64,000 nt of DNA from the NCBI RefSeq assembly GCF_003201865.1, contig NZ_QJJJ01000019.1, forward strand, positions 1 through 64,000. Reading direction: 5' to 3'. Each line of letters starts with the position of its first letter. Within the stretch, counting starts at the first letter, position 1. The translations under genes were made by a program, and so were the position numbers. Origin of the DNA: Methylobacterium sp. B4. GTDB lineage: Bacteria; Pseudomonadota; Alphaproteobacteria; Rhizobiales; Beijerinckiaceae. The notes under the pieces were generated by a model. That model made no database searches and was not told where the DNA came from. It worked only from the letters and a program-made list of their open reading frames with translations. Shown piece by piece: positions 45,004 through 60,793 of this stretch.

Positions 45004-46579
45004 ATGCAGCTCACCGTCTGGACCTACGAGGGACCGCCCCATATCGGCGCCATGCGGGTCGCCACCGCGATGCGGGGCCTGCACTACGTGCTGCACGCCC
45101 CCCAGGGCGACACCTATGCCGACCTGCTCTTCACGATGATCGAGCGGCGGCCCGAGCGCCCGCCCGTCACCTACACCACCTTCCAGGCGCGCGACCTCGG
45201 CCGCGACACCGCCGAGATCTTCAAGAACGCCGTCGCCTCGGCCTACGAGCGCTTCAGGCCCCAGGCCATGATCGTGGGGGCCTCCTGCACCGCGGAGCTG
45301 ATCCAGGACGATCCCGGCGGCCTCGCCAAGGCGCTCGGCCTCGACATTCCGGTGATTCCGCTGGAGTTGCCGGCCTATCAGAAGAAAGAGAACTGGGGCG
45401 CCTCCGAAACCTTCTACCGGCTGGTGCGGGCGCTCGCCGGCACGCCGACGGAACGGCCGGCCCGCGAAGGGCGGCGTCCCGCCTGCAACGTCCTCGGGCC
45501 GACCGCCCTGGGCTTTCGCCACCGCGACGATCTGATCGAGATCCGCCGGCTCCTCGACGCGCTGGGCATCGACGTCAACGTGGTCGCGCCGATGGGCGCC
45601 ACGCCGGCCGATCTCGGGCGGCTCGGCGAGGCCGACTTCAACGTCGTGCTCTATCCCGAGATCGCCCGCAGCGCCGCGCAATACCTCGAAAAGACCTTCC
45701 GCCAGCCCTTCGTCGATATCGTGCCGATCGGCGTCGGCGCGACGACGCGCTTCGTGGAAGCCGTCGCGGCGCTCGCGGGCATCGACCCCGCCCCCGTGTT
45801 GGCCGGCGCCCCCTCGCGGCTGCCCTGGTACGCGCGCTCGGTCGATTCGACCTATCTCACCGGCAAGCGCGTCTTCGTGTTCGGGGACGCCACCCATGCG
45901 CTCGCCATCGCCCGGGTCGCCGCCCACGAGATCGGCTTCAAGCTCGTCGGGCTGGGCACCTACACCCGCGAATTCGCCCGCGAGACGCGCGCGGAAGCGG
46001 CGCTCCACGGGATCGAGGCGACGATCACCGACGATTATCTCGACGTGGAGGCCGCGATCCAGCGGGCGGCGCCGGAGCTGGTGCTCGGCACGCAGATGGA
46101 GCGCCACATCGCCAAGCGGCTCGGGATTCCCTGCGCGGTGATCTCGGCCCCGGTCCACGTCCAGGATTTCCCTGCCCGCCACTCGCCGCAGATGGGCTTC
46201 GAGGGCGCCAACGTCCTGTTCGACACTCTGGTCCATCCCCTGATGATGGGCCTGGAGGAACATCTCCTGGGGATGTTCCGCGAAGATCCCGAGTTCCACG
46301 ACGGCGCCGCGCCCTCACATCTCGGCGCCAAGCCGAGAGGGGATGCGGCGAGCGTGGAACGGGCGCCGGCGGCTGCCCCCCTCGCCCCGGCGCCCGTACC
46401 CATTCCCGAACCCATCCACGTCCAGGGCGCGGCGGCGATCCGTCCGGCGCCGTGGGCGCCCGAAGCCGAGAAGGAGCTGAAGAAGATCCCGTTCTTCGTG
46501 CGCGGCAAGGCCCGCGCCAACACCGAGCGTTTCGCCCGCGAGCGGCAGCTCCCGCTCATCACCCTCGAGACCCTGTACG

Positions 46580-46605
<26 letters not shown>
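45004..46605 (+). CDS. bchB: Dark-operative protochlorophyllide reductase subunit BchB
   Basis: This is 533 residues from ATG 45004 (5 bp after bchN). The NifK-like domain opens [40 protein letters not shown] provides a cluster Cys and the Asp36-type region, and [22 protein letters not shown] follows. A Pro/Ala linker leads to the C-terminal helical domain ([28 protein letters not shown]) specific to BchB. It ends 26 nt inside bchH. Confidence 0.96.
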
Positions 46606-51198
<4,593 letters not shown>

Positions 51199-51214
51199 TC
51201 TCGGGACGCGATCG

Positions 51215-51946
51215 ATGAGCACGCCCTACCTCACCCGCCGTTCCCAGCTCGAAACCTACTTCGACCGCACCGCGGTCGAGGCGTGGTCGCGCCTCACCTC
51301 CGACGCGCCGGTCTCGAAGATCCGCGCCACGGTCCGGGCCGGGCGCGACGCGATGCGGGCGAACCTGCTCGGCTGGCTGCCCGACGACCTGACCGGCCGG
51401 CGCCTGCTGGATGCCGGCTGCGGCACCGGCGCGCTCGCCGTGGAGGCCGCCCGCCGGGGCGCCGAAGTGGTGGCGATCGATGTCTCGCCCACCTTGATCG
51501 GGCTTGCCCGCGAGCGGCTTCCCGTCATCGACGGACCCGGCTCCGTCGAATTCCGTGTCGGCGACATGCTCGACCCCTGGCTCGGCCGCTTCGACCACGT
51601 CGTCGCAATGGATTCGCTGATCCACTACCAGGCGCCGGACATCGTCCGGGCGCTGGCCGAACTCTCCCTGCGCACCGACGGAAGCCTGCTCTTCACGGTT
51701 GCTCCGCGCACGGCGCTGCTGACCCTGATGCACGCGGCCGGCAAGCTCTTTCCGAAAGCCGACCGCGCCCCGGCCATCGTACCGATCACGGAGAGCGGCC
51801 TGCGGCGGCGCATCGCCGGGGAGCAGGCGCTGGCCCGTTTCGCCGTGGAGCGGACGCTCCGGGTGAACAGCGGATTCTACCTCTCGAACGCGATCGAGCT
51901 GCGCAAGACCTCGTCTCCGGCGAGCGCGAGCGGGGTCGCTCGATGA
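51215..51946 (+). CDS. bchM: Mg-protoporphyrin IX methyltransferase BchM
   Basis: This is 243 residues. The SAM site is LLDAGCGTGALAVEAARRGA (64-83), then VVAIDVSPTLIGLARERL. FDHVVAMDSLIHYQ and the C-terminal RVNSGFYLSNAIELRK are typical of BchM/ChlM. It methylates the 13-propionate of Mg-protoporphyrin, the substrate of AcsF. It overlaps lhaA (ATGA). Confidence 0.95.
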   Translation: MSTPYLTRRSQLETYFDRTAVEAWSRLTSDAPVSKIRATVRAGRDAMRANLLGWLPDDLTGRRLLDAGCGTGALAVEAARRGAEVVAIDVSPTLIGLARERLPVIDGPGSVEFRVGDMLDPWLGRFDHVVAMDSLIHYQAPDIVRALAELSLRTDGSLLFTVAPRTALLTLMHAAGKLFPKADRAPAIVPITESGLRRRIAGEQALARFAVERTLRVNSGFYLSNAIELRKTSSPASASGVAR

Positions 51947-53388
51947 AATCCGGTCTCGCCCTCACCCAGGCGTTCCTGCGCCTCGGCCCGGCGATACTTC
52001 CCTTCGCCGACGCCGCGACGAAGGAGTTGCCGCTCGGGCGGCTGATGCGGCTGTCGCTGTTCCAGGTGACCGTCGGCATGGCGGCCGTGCTGCTGATCGG
52101 CACGCTCAACCGGGTGATGATCGTCGAACTCGCGGTCCCCGCCTGGATCGTCGCGGTGATGCTGTCGCTGCCGCTGCTGTTCGCTCCGTTGCGGGCGCTG
52201 GTCGGCTTCCGCTCGGACACGCACCGCTCCGTGCTCGGCTGGCGCCGGGTGCCCTACATCTGGTTCGGCACGCTGCTGCAATTCGGCGGGCTCGCCATCA
52301 TGCCCTTCGCCCTGCTGATCCTGTCGGGCGACACCACCGGGCCCCTCTGGGTCGGGCACGCGGCGGCGGCCCTCGCCTTCCTGCTCGTCGGCGCAGGGCT
52401 CCACACCACGCAGACCGTCGGGCTGGCACTCGCCACGGATCTCGCGCCGGCCCACGCCCGCCCGAAGGTGGTGGCGCTGCTCTGCGCCATGCTGCTCGCG
52501 GGCATGATGGGGAGCGCGGTGCTGTTCGGCCTCGCGCTCGCCAACTTCTCGGCCATTCGCCTGATTCAGGTCATCCAAGGGGCGGCGCTCGTCACGATCG
52601 TGCTCAACGGCATCGCCCTGTGGAAGCAGGAGCCGCGCAACCCCGACCGCACGGCCCGTCCGGCGGCGCGGCCGAGCTTCGCCCGATCCTGGCAGGACTA
52701 TGCGGGGGAGGGCAGCGCCCGGCGGCGCCTCGCGGCCATCGCGCTCGGCACGGCGGGCTTCTCGATGCAGGACATCCTGCTCGAACCCTATGGCGGCCAG
52801 ATCCTCGGCCTCTCCGTCGGTCAGACCACGGCGCTCACCGCCATGCTCGCGGCGGGCGGCGGGCTCGGACTGATCGCGGCGGCGCGCTGGCTCAACCGCG
52901 GCGGCGATCCCTACCGGGTCGCGGCGGTGGGCAGCGTCATCGGCATCATGGCCTTCTCGGCGGTCGTCTTCGCCGCGCCGCTCGCCTCCGCGCGCCTGTT
53001 CGCGGCCGGCGTCACGCTGATCGGCGTCGGCGGCGGCCTGTTCGCCCACGGTACGCTCACGGCCTCCATGGCGAAGGCCGGGCCGGAGGATACCGGCCTC
53101 GCGCTCGGCGCCTGGGGCGCGGCGCAAGCCAGCGCCGCCGGACTGGCCATCGCCGCCAGCGGCATCCTGCGCGATGCCGGCGCCGCCATCGCCCAATCCG
53201 GAGCCCTGGGCGAGGGCATGAACGAGCCGGCGATCGGCTACCTCATCGTCTACCACGTCGAGATCGCGCTGCTCTTCGCGAGCCTCGTCGCGCTCGGTCC
53301 GCTCGTGCGCGCGGACGCCCCCCGACCCGGCCGCCCGGACGAGGGCCGGAGCGGATCGTTCGACCCCCTCGTCAACCGTCCCACCTGA
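51943..53388 (+). CDS. lhaA: LhaA/PucC-family light-harvesting 1 assembly protein
   Basis: This is 481 residues from ATG 51943. Twelve-helix major-facilitator fold; LFQVTVGMAAVLLIGTLNRVMIVELAVPA, RSVLGWRRVPYIWFGTLLQFGG and GFSMQDILLEPYGGQILGLSV are LhaA signatures. It assists assembly of LH1 around the reaction centre. Its place between bchM and puhA is conserved in purple bacteria. Paralogous to the gene at 38231. Confidence 0.93.
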   Translation: MKSGLALTQAFLRLGPAILPFADAATKELPLGRLMRLSLFQVTVGMAAVLLIGTLNRVMIVELAVPAWIVAVMLSLPLLFAPLRALVGFRSDTHRSVLGWRRVPYIWFGTLLQFGGLAIMPFALLILSGDTTGPLWVGHAAAALAFLLVGAGLHTTQTVGLALATDLAPAHARPKVVALLCAMLLAGMMGSAVLFGLALANFSAIRLIQVIQGAALVTIVLNGIALWKQEPRNPDRTARPAARPSFARSWQDYAGEGSARRRLAAIALGTAGFSMQDILLEPYGGQILGLSVGQTTALTAMLAAGGGLGLIAAARWLNRGGDPYRVAAVGSVIGIMAFSAVVFAAPLASARLFAAGVTLIGVGGGLFAHGTLTASMAKAGPEDTGLALGAWGAAQASAAGLAIAASGILRDAGAAIAQSGALGEGMNEPAIGYLIVYHVEIALLFASLVALGPLVRADAPRPGRPDEGRSGSFDPLVNRPT

Positions 53389-53402
53389 TCGGGAGGCCTG
53401 CC

Positions 53403-54176
53403 ATGCCCAGAGGCGAGATCACCGGTTACATCGACGTCGCGCAGGTCACGCTCTATGCGTTCTGGCTCTTCTTCGCAGGCCTCGTCTTCTACCTGCGCCG
53501 CGAGGATCGCCGCGAGGGATACCCGCTGGAGAACGAGGCCGCCGGCCGCCTCAAGAGCCCGGACCCGATCCTGATCCCGACTCCGAAGGCGTTCCGCCTG
53601 TCGAGCGGCCATACCACCCACGCGCCGCAGACCAACGTCGCCTACGACGCCGACGTGCCGAGCCGGCGCCGCGAGGTCTTCCCCGGCGCGCCCTACTTCC
53701 GCACCGACACCGCGTTCGAAGCCTCGGTCGGTCCCGGCTCCTGGGTGCCCCGCCACGACGAGCACGACCGCACATGGGACGACCAGTACCGCATCGTCCC
53801 GCTCCGGGTCGCCGAGAGCTTCGTGGTTCACGAGGACGGCCCGAACCCGATCGGCATGCCGGTCCTGGGCGCCGACCGACAGGTGGCGGGAACCGTCGTC
53901 GATCTCTGGCTCGACCGGGGCGAGTCCTTCGTGCGCTACTACGAGGTGGAACTCGGCGCGGGCGGGCGCCGCGTGCTGATGCCGGTCACCTTCTGCACCA
54001 CCAGCCGCTTCGCACGGGAGGTGAAGAGCGAGGCGCTCCTGGCCGCGCAATTCGCCGACATCCCCGGCACCAAGGACCCGGATTCCGTGACGCTGCGCGA
54101 GGAGGAGCGGATCATGGCCTATTTCGGCGCCGGCACGCTCTACGCCTCGCCCGCCCGGCAAGAACCCATCCTCTGA
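53403..54176 (+). CDS. puhA: Photosynthetic reaction centre H subunit PuhA
   Basis: This is 257 residues, with one N-terminal membrane helix (VAQVTLYAFWLFFAGLVFYLRREDRREGYPLE) followed by a PRC-barrel cytoplasmic domain (PIGMPVLGADRQVAGTVVDLWLDRGES, RVLMPVTFCTTSRF, DPDSVTLREEERIMAYFGAGTLYA). PuhA caps the L/M core and steers protons to QB. pufLM are not in the window. Confidence 0.97.
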   Translation: MPRGEITGYIDVAQVTLYAFWLFFAGLVFYLRREDRREGYPLENEAAGRLKSPDPILIPTPKAFRLSSGHTTHAPQTNVAYDADVPSRRREVFPGAPYFRTDTAFEASVGPGSWVPRHDEHDRTWDDQYRIVPLRVAESFVVHEDGPNPIGMPVLGADRQVAGTVVDLWLDRGESFVRYYEVELGAGGRRVLMPVTFCTTSRFAREVKSEALLAAQFADIPGTKDPDSVTLREEERIMAYFGAGTLYASPARQEPIL

Positions 54177-54213
54177 ACCGATCCGCCGATCCGATCCTCC
54201 GAGGGCCGAACCC

Positions 54214-54888
54214 GTGAGCGAGTCCGATTTCCTTCCCGAGGGCACCCTGCGGGGCCTGCCCGGCCCGCTCCCGGCCGAGGAGCGCATTCTCTGGCGCGGC
54301 GCCCCCACCGTCCACGGCGTGATGCTGCGGGCCTTCCACGCGCGCCTCGTGATGCTGTGGTTCGCCGCCGCGGCCGGGCTCCTGGCGCTCGGCGCCGGGC
54401 TGAGCGAGGGGCCGGCGCGGGCGCTGGCCGTGGCGGGACCGACCCTGCTGACCGGGCTGCTGGCTCTGGCGCTGCTGTGGCTGTTCTCGTGGCTCGTCCA
54501 CCGGACGACCGTCTACACCATCACCGACCGGCGGGTCGTGATGCATGTCGGCATCGCTCTGCCGATCACCCTCAACCTGCCGCATGCGCAGATCGAATCG
54601 GCCGGCCTGCGCCTGTTCGCCGACGGCAGCGGCGACATCCCCCTCCAGCTGCCGCCCGGCGAGCGGGTCGCCTACCTGCATCTCTGGCCCCATGCCCGGC
54701 CCTGGCGGGTGAGCCGGCCGGAGCCCATGCTGCGCTCGGTGCCCGACGCGCACCGCGTGGCGGCCCTGCTCGCCCCGGCACTCGCCGCGCGGGCGGCGGG
54801 CACGGCCCGCATCGGGGAACCGCTGGTGTCGGCGCCGGAACGGCCCAAGGCTCCCGCCGGCCGCCTCGCCGCGGCCGGATCGCGCTAG
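54214..54888 (+). CDS. puhB: Photosynthetic complex assembly protein PuhB
   Basis: This is 224 residues from GTG 54214. It opens LPAEERILWRGAPTVHGVMLRAFH with two or three hydrophobic helices (LVMLWFAAAAGLLALGAGL, LLTGLLALALLWLFSWLV) and then a PH-like domain (VYTITDRRVVMHVGIALPITLNLPHAQIESA). PuhB dimers help assemble the reaction centre in Rhodobacter. Conserved puhA-puhB-puhC order. Confidence 0.92.
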   Translation: MSESDFLPEGTLRGLPGPLPAEERILWRGAPTVHGVMLRAFHARLVMLWFAAAAGLLALGAGLSEGPARALAVAGPTLLTGLLALALLWLFSWLVHRTTVYTITDRRVVMHVGIALPITLNLPHAQIESAGLRLFADGSGDIPLQLPPGERVAYLHLWPHARPWRVSRPEPMLRSVPDAHRVAALLAPALAARAAGTARIGEPLVSAPERPKAPAGRLAAAGSR

Positions 54889-54906
54889 CGCCAGGAGAGA
54901 ACCGGG

Positions 54907-55374
54907 ATGCCCGTCGAGCTGAACTTCAGCCCTCCCTCCCGCAAGCCCACCGCGGAGCGGCCCGCCTTGCTCGCGATCACGGCCCTGCTCGGCGTGACCC
55001 TGCTCGCCGTCGCGCTCGGACGCGGCTCCGAGACGGCCCCGAGCGCGACGGCAAGACCGGTCGAGACCCTGGCCTTCCACGCGGAGGACCGCCCGGACGG
55101 CGCCATCGACCTGCGCGCGGCCGAGGGCGGCCGGCTCGTCGGCCGGATCGAGCCGGGGCAGGACGGCTTCATCCGCGGGACCCTGCGCGGGCTCGCCCAG
55201 GCACGCCAGCGGGAGGGCCTGAGCCGCGATCCACCCTTCACGCTCACTCGATTCGACAACGGGACGCTGTCGTTGGAGGATGCCGCAACCGGACGCCAGG
55301 TGGCGTTGCAGGCCTTCGGCCCGACGAATGCCCGGGCCTTCGCCCGCCTGCTGCCGGGACGAGAGGCGCGGTGA
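54907..55374 (+). CDS. puhC: Photosynthetic complex assembly protein PuhC
   Basis: This is 155 residues: one membrane helix ([20 protein letters not shown]) and a periplasmic domain with [41 protein letters not shown] pieced over about 55 residues, then [20 protein letters not shown]. PuhC influences reaction centre and LH1 organisation. Its stop overlaps the next start (TGATG). Confidence 0.9.
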   Translation: MPVELNFSPPSRKPTAERPALLAITALLGVTLLAVALGRGSETAPSATARPVETLAFHAEDRPDGAIDLRAAEGGRLVGRIEPGQDGFIRGTLRGLAQARQREGLSRDPPFTLTRFDNGTLSLEDAATGRQVALQAFGPTNARAFARLLPGREAR

Positions 55375-55685
55375 TGGGAGAGATGGGGATGGCCTGGATC
55401 GGCAAACGCGTCGTCGAGGTGCCCTGCACCGTCGAGATCGAGCAGACCCCGGAGAGCCTGCACGCGCACGTGACCCTGGATGCCGGCTTCGAGATCGAGC
55501 CCGGCGACGAGGTCCAAGTCCACGACGCCCCGACCGAGGTGCCCTACGGCGAGCGCCTCACCGTGCGCCGCACCGCCACCGTCACCCGCGCCGGCCGCCT
55601 GGAGCGGGCCTGGACCAAGCTGATCGCCCACCTCGAACTGACCGAGCTCTACGAGGTGAGCTTTTCCGAACGGAGGAAGCTGTGA
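55374..55685 (+). CDS. Small protein between puhC and acsF
   Basis: This is 103 residues from ATG 55374. It is soluble, acidic and beta-rich ([57 protein letters not shown]), with a helical end ([20 protein letters not shown]). One-base or four-base overlaps with both neighbours show it is an integral operon member. A small gene occupies this slot in other purple-bacterial clusters, but I cannot name a function. It could be an assembly or AcsF-related factor. Confidence 0.75.
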   Translation: MGEMGMAWIGKRVVEVPCTVEIEQTPESLHAHVTLDAGFEIEPGDEVQVHDAPTEVPYGERLTVRRTATVTRAGRLERAWTKLIAHLELTELYEVSFSERRKL

Positions 55686-56770
55686 ACGCCAACGTCCAGC
55701 CCCCGGCGGCTCCGCCCGCCCCCCGCCATCCGATCAACGAAGCCACGAAGTCGGCGCAGGCGACCACGTTCCTCAGCCCGCGCTTCTACACCACCGACTT
55801 CGACGAACTCGACCGCACCGATGTCGAGCCGGTGCGCCGTGAGTGGGACATCCTGATCGACGAGCTGCGCTCCGATCCAAACAAGCGCCACTTCGTGCGC
55901 AACGAGGAGTTCGACTGCGACCTGTCGAACATGGACCCGGAGCTGCGCAAGGAATTCCTCGACTTCCTCGTCTCCTCGATCACCGCCGAGTTCTCGGGCT
56001 GTGTGCTCTACGCGGAGATGAGGAAAAGGGCCAAGAACAAGGACATCAAGGAGCTGTTCGGCTTCATGAGCCGCGACGAGGCGCGGCATGCCGGCTTCAT
56101 CAACGACACGCTCAAGGATTTCGGCATCGGCGTCGATTTGGGTTTTCTGACCAAGGCCAAGAAGTACACCTTCTTCAAGCCGAAGTTCATCTTCTACGCC
56201 ACATATCTCTCCGAGAAGATCGGCTACGCCCGCTACATCACCATCTTCCGTGAGCTGGAGCGGCATCCCGAGCGGCGAATCCACCCGATCTTCAAGTGGT
56301 TCGAGAAGTGGTGCAACGACGAGTTCCGCCACGGCGAGGCCTTCGCGCTGCTGATGCGGGCCAACCCGAAGCTGACGCAGGGCGTGAACCGCTACTGGAT
56401 CCGCTTCTTCCTGCTTGCGGTCTTCGCGACGATGTATGTGCGCGACCATTGCCGCCCGGCCTTCCACAAGGCGCTCGGCATCGATCCGACCGATTACGAC
56501 TTCAAGGTCTTCCGGATCACCTCCGAGATCTCGAAGCAGACCTTCCCGATCACCCTCGATCTCGACGACCCGCGCTTCAAGGCGGGGCTCGACCGGCTTC
56601 TGGTCTGCGCGGACAAGATCGCCGCCGCCCGGGCGCAAGGGGGCGTAGCGGGCAAGCTCAAGCACGGGGTCCAGACCATCGTCGCGGCGGCGACCTTCGC
56701 GCGGCTCTACCTGCTGCCGGTCAAGCACAACGCGATGCCGGCCGACATCCGGCTCCAGCCGGTCTGGTAG
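55682..56770 (+). CDS. acsF: Mg-protoporphyrin IX monomethyl ester oxidative cyclase AcsF
   Basis: This is 362 residues from GTG 55682. A ferritin-like di-iron protein: [15 protein letters not shown] and DEARHAGF (Glu133, His136) in one helix pair, then [18 protein letters not shown] in the other, give the Glu/ExxH iron ligands. AcsF forms ring E of the bacteriochlorin using O2. The O2-independent alternative BchE is not seen in the window. Confidence 0.96.
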   Translation: MNANVQPPAAPPAPRHPINEATKSAQATTFLSPRFYTTDFDELDRTDVEPVRREWDILIDELRSDPNKRHFVRNEEFDCDLSNMDPELRKEFLDFLVSSITAEFSGCVLYAEMRKRAKNKDIKELFGFMSRDEARHAGFINDTLKDFGIGVDLGFLTKAKKYTFFKPKFIFYATYLSEKIGYARYITIFRELERHPERRIHPIFKWFEKWCNDEFRHGEAFALLMRANPKLTQGVNRYWIRFFLLAVFATMYVRDHCRPAFHKALGIDPTDYDFKVFRITSEISKQTFPITLDLDDPRFKAGLDRLLVCADKIAAARAQGGVAGKLKHGVQTIVAAATFARLYLLPVKHNAMPADIRLQPVW

Positions 56771-56771
56771 C

Positions 56772-57581
56772 ATGAGCGCGCTCGCCCTCCCGGCGCTCTA
56801 CGCCGTCCTGCTCTGGTGGTCCGCCACCGGGCTGGTTCTGGTGCTCCAACACCTGCCGCGGCGCACCCATGCCCGCAGTCTGGTCGGGGCGAGCGCCGTG
56901 CTGGCGGGGGCGCTCTGGGCGATCCGTGCGAGCGCGGACGACGCATCGGAGGCCGGTGCCTATATCGGCTTCACGGCCGCCGTAGCGGTCTGGGGCTGGC
57001 AGGAGATGAGCTACTACATGGGCTTCGTCTCCGGCCCGAAGCCCGCCGCCTGCGCGCCGAGCCTTCGCGGGCTCGACCGCTTCCTGGCGGCGCTCGCCAC
57101 CAGCCTCTGGCACGAATTCGCAATCCTCGCGGGCGGCCTCGCCATCCTCTGCCTCACCTGGGGGCAGGAGAACCGGGTGGCCCTGTGGACCTACGCGCTG
57201 CTCACGCTGATGAACGCCTCGGCCCGGCTCAACCTGTTCCTCGGCGTGCGCAATCTCAACGCCGAGTTCTTGCCGTCGCATCTCGGCTACCTCGCCTGCT
57301 ACCTGACGCGGCGGCCGATGAACGCGCTGTTCCCGCTCTCCGTCACGCTGGGTACGGCGGCAACCGTGCTCCTGACCCGCGGCGCCCTCGATGCCGAGGC
57401 GGCGCCGCAGGCGGTTGCCGGGTTCGCGCTGCTCGCGACGATGGCCGCACTCGCGACCCTCGAACACTGGTTCCTGATGCTGCCCCTGCCGGCGGCCGCG
57501 CTCTGGAGCTGGAGCCTGCCGGGACGCGGGGCGCCGGTGGCGGCCGACAGCCCGGAAGCGGGCAGGGCAGGCCACGACTGA
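56772..57581 (+). CDS. puhE: Photosynthetic complex assembly protein PuhE (DUF3623)
   Basis: This is 269 residues starting one base after acsF. Seven or eight hydrophobic helices; LYAVLLWWSATGLVLVLQHLPRRTHAR, GWQEMSYYMGFVSGPKPAAC, ARLNLFLGVRNLNAEFLPSHLGYLACY and LEHWFLMLPLPAAALWSWSL are characteristic of PuhE. The membrane protein is required for normal levels of photosynthetic complexes; its biochemical role is unclear. Confidence 0.92.
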   Translation: MSALALPALYAVLLWWSATGLVLVLQHLPRRTHARSLVGASAVLAGALWAIRASADDASEAGAYIGFTAAVAVWGWQEMSYYMGFVSGPKPAACAPSLRGLDRFLAALATSLWHEFAILAGGLAILCLTWGQENRVALWTYALLTLMNASARLNLFLGVRNLNAEFLPSHLGYLACYLTRRPMNALFPLSVTLGTAATVLLTRGALDAEAAPQAVAGFALLATMAALATLEHWFLMLPLPAAALWSWSLPGRGAPVAADSPEAGRAGHD

Positions 57582-57635
57582 CACGAGGCGGACGCCAGAT
57601 CCGCATATCGGACGAATTCTACGGGGAGGACGGAC

Positions 57636-58853
57636 ATGGATTACGAGGCGTTCTTCGGCTCTGCGATCGCCGGCCTTCACAGGGAGGGGCGCTACCGCGT
57701 CTTCACCGATCTGGAGCGGCAGGCGGGGCGCTTCCCCTACGCCACGCATCACAGCCCCGGCGGCGAGCGCGAGGTCACGGTCTGGTGCTCCAACGACTAT
57801 CTCGGCATGGGCCAACACCCGGAGGTGCTGCGGGCGATGCACGAGGCGATCGAGCGCTGCGGCGCGGGGGCCGGCGGCACCCGCAACATCTCCGGCACCA
57901 ACCACTATCACGTCCTTCTGGAGCGGGAACTGGCCGACCTGCACGGCAAGGAGGCGGCGCTGATCTTCTCCTCCGGCTACGTCTCGAACTGGGCCGCGCT
58001 CGGCACGCTCGCCTCGAAGCTCCCGGGCTGCGTCGTGTTCTCCGACGAGGGCAACCATGCCTCGATGATCGAAGGCATCCGCTCCAGCCGGGCCGAGCGA
58101 CAGATCTTCCGCCACAACGATCCGGAAGATCTGAACCGCAAGCTCGGCCTGATCGAGCCGGGCCGTGCCAAGCTCGTCGCCTTCGAGTCGGTCTATTCGA
58201 TGGATGGCGACATCGCGCCCATCGACGAGATCTGCGACGTGGCCGAGGCGCACGGCGCGCTGACCTACCTCGACGAGGTCCACGCCGTCGGACTCTACGG
58301 CGCCCGGGGCGGCGGCATTTCGGAGCGGATGGGCCTCGCCCACCGGCTCGACGTGATCGAGGGCACCCTGGGTAAAGCGTTTGCCGTCCACGGCGGCTAC
58401 ATCACGGGCTCGGACCAGCTCTGCGACTTCGTCCGCAGCTTCGCCTCGGGCTTCATCTTCACCACTTCGCTGCCGCCCGCGGTGGCCGCGGGCGCGGCGG
58501 CGAGCATCCGCCATCTCAAGGAGAGCAGCCTCGAGCGCGCGCGCCATCAGGAGCGCGTCGCCCGGGTGCGGCAGGCCCTCGACGCGGCCGGCATCCCGAC
58601 GCTCGCCAACCAGAGCCACATCGTGCCGGTGATGGTCTGCGATCCGGTGCTATGCAAGGCGATCAGCGACACGCTGCTCGACGAGTTCGGCATCTACGTG
58701 CAGCCGATCAATTACCCGACCGTGCCCCGCGGCACGGAGCGCCTGCGCATCACGCCCTCGCCGCTGCATTCCAACGCGGACATCGATCATCTCGTCGAGG
58801 CGCTGAGCACGATCTGGCGGCGGATCGGCCTGCGCCGGGCGGCGGCGGAGTAG
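57636..58853 (+). CDS. hemA: 5-aminolevulinate synthase HemA
   Basis: This is 405 residues from ATG 57636 with GGGGAGG. A PLP alpha-oxoamine synthase: [46 protein letters not shown] and the Schiff-base Lys247 in [14 protein letters not shown]. It condenses glycine and succinyl-CoA into ALA, the first step of tetrapyrrole synthesis. Last gene of the photosynthesis operon, so ALA supply may be co-regulated with pigment synthesis. Confidence 0.97.
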   Translation: MDYEAFFGSAIAGLHREGRYRVFTDLERQAGRFPYATHHSPGGEREVTVWCSNDYLGMGQHPEVLRAMHEAIERCGAGAGGTRNISGTNHYHVLLERELADLHGKEAALIFSSGYVSNWAALGTLASKLPGCVVFSDEGNHASMIEGIRSSRAERQIFRHNDPEDLNRKLGLIEPGRAKLVAFESVYSMDGDIAPIDEICDVAEAHGALTYLDEVHAVGLYGARGGGISERMGLAHRLDVIEGTLGKAFAVHGGYITGSDQLCDFVRSFASGFIFTTSLPPAVAAGAAASIRHLKESSLERARHQERVARVRQALDAAGIPTLANQSHIVPVMVCDPVLCKAISDTLLDEFGIYVQPINYPTVPRGTERLRITPSPLHSNADIDHLVEALSTIWRRIGLRRAAAE

Positions 58854-58971
58854 CCCCGCGATCGGCGTCCGGCTCTCGGAGACGAGCGACGACACGGGCG
58901 GGTAGCCGGAGCGATTCGGCAGATGCGGGCCTGCGGGCTCGACCTGATCGGTCGGCGCCCGAGCGGGCGCG

Positions 58972-60033
<1,062 letters not shown>

Positions 60034-60383
60034 TGCGCGCCCCCTCATGGACCGACTCTCTCATGGGGCGCTCCGCCGTCATATCCGGCGCAGTGCCGCC
60101 CCCAGCGGCATCGCGCGGGACGGCTTCCAGTTCCACGGCCCGGTGCACTGGGCGGTCTCAGGCAATCACCCCCTCGCGAGCCGCAGGCGTGATGCGCCCG
60201 TCCGGCCCGCTGCGCGGAAGCGGGAGCCCAGTCGCGGGTGTATCGAGAAAAAGGGACTCAAGGCGCAAAGCCCGTATCCGTCGAGGCCGTGCCGGACGGG
60301 ACTTATGGCCCGGTCGCCGCGGCAGGAACCATGCCCGGCGAACTCGAGGTGTGCTCCCCACCGACGAGGCGAGGGAGCCGCGC
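60034..60383. other. Intergenic stretch between small membrane gene and epimerase
   Basis: 350 bp with no credible gene, terminator or repeat seen. The promoter of the leftward epimerase must lie in its left part. Confidence 0.5.
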
Positions 60384-60656
60384 TCACATCTTCTTTTCGA
60401 GCGCGGCCTTCACCTGCATCAGCTGATCCCAGACGACGCCGGGGCTCGTGCCCATCGCTTCGAGGATGGCGTTCACGCCCCAGACCACGCCGATCAGGAT
60501 CAGCGGCACCAGGATCCAGCCCAGGATTTCCTCGCCGCGGTGACGGGCCCGCCGACGGCGGCGGCGCTGTTCGCGTGACGAGGGCGGCTTCGGCCGGGCC
60601 GGCGCCATCGGTGTCGCGACAGGCGTGAGGGGCTCCTCCTGCGCGTCGCTCGTCAT
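60384..60656 (-). CDS. Small single-pass membrane protein
   Basis: This is 90 residues from ATG 60656. A Pro-rich start is followed by a very basic run (SREQRRRRRRARHRGEE), one membrane helix (ILGWILVPLILIGVVWGVNAI) and a charged C-terminus (WDQLMQVKAALEKKM). The basic run places the N-terminus in the cytoplasm. No family recognised. Confidence 0.65.
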   Translation of the reverse strand: MTSDAQEEPLTPVATPMAPARPKPPSSREQRRRRRRARHRGEEILGWILVPLILIGVVWGVNAILEAMGTSPGVVWDQLMQVKAALEKKM

Positions 60657-60793
60657 GATACCCCCATTGCCGGTCGATGCCGCCGCCCTTCAAGGCAAGC
60701 CGCGGCGCCGTCCATATCCGGGAGCCGGCGCGGGAACGCAACCCGCGCCGACGATAAGGCGATCACGCGTCCGCATGATCGCCCAGGGCGCGC

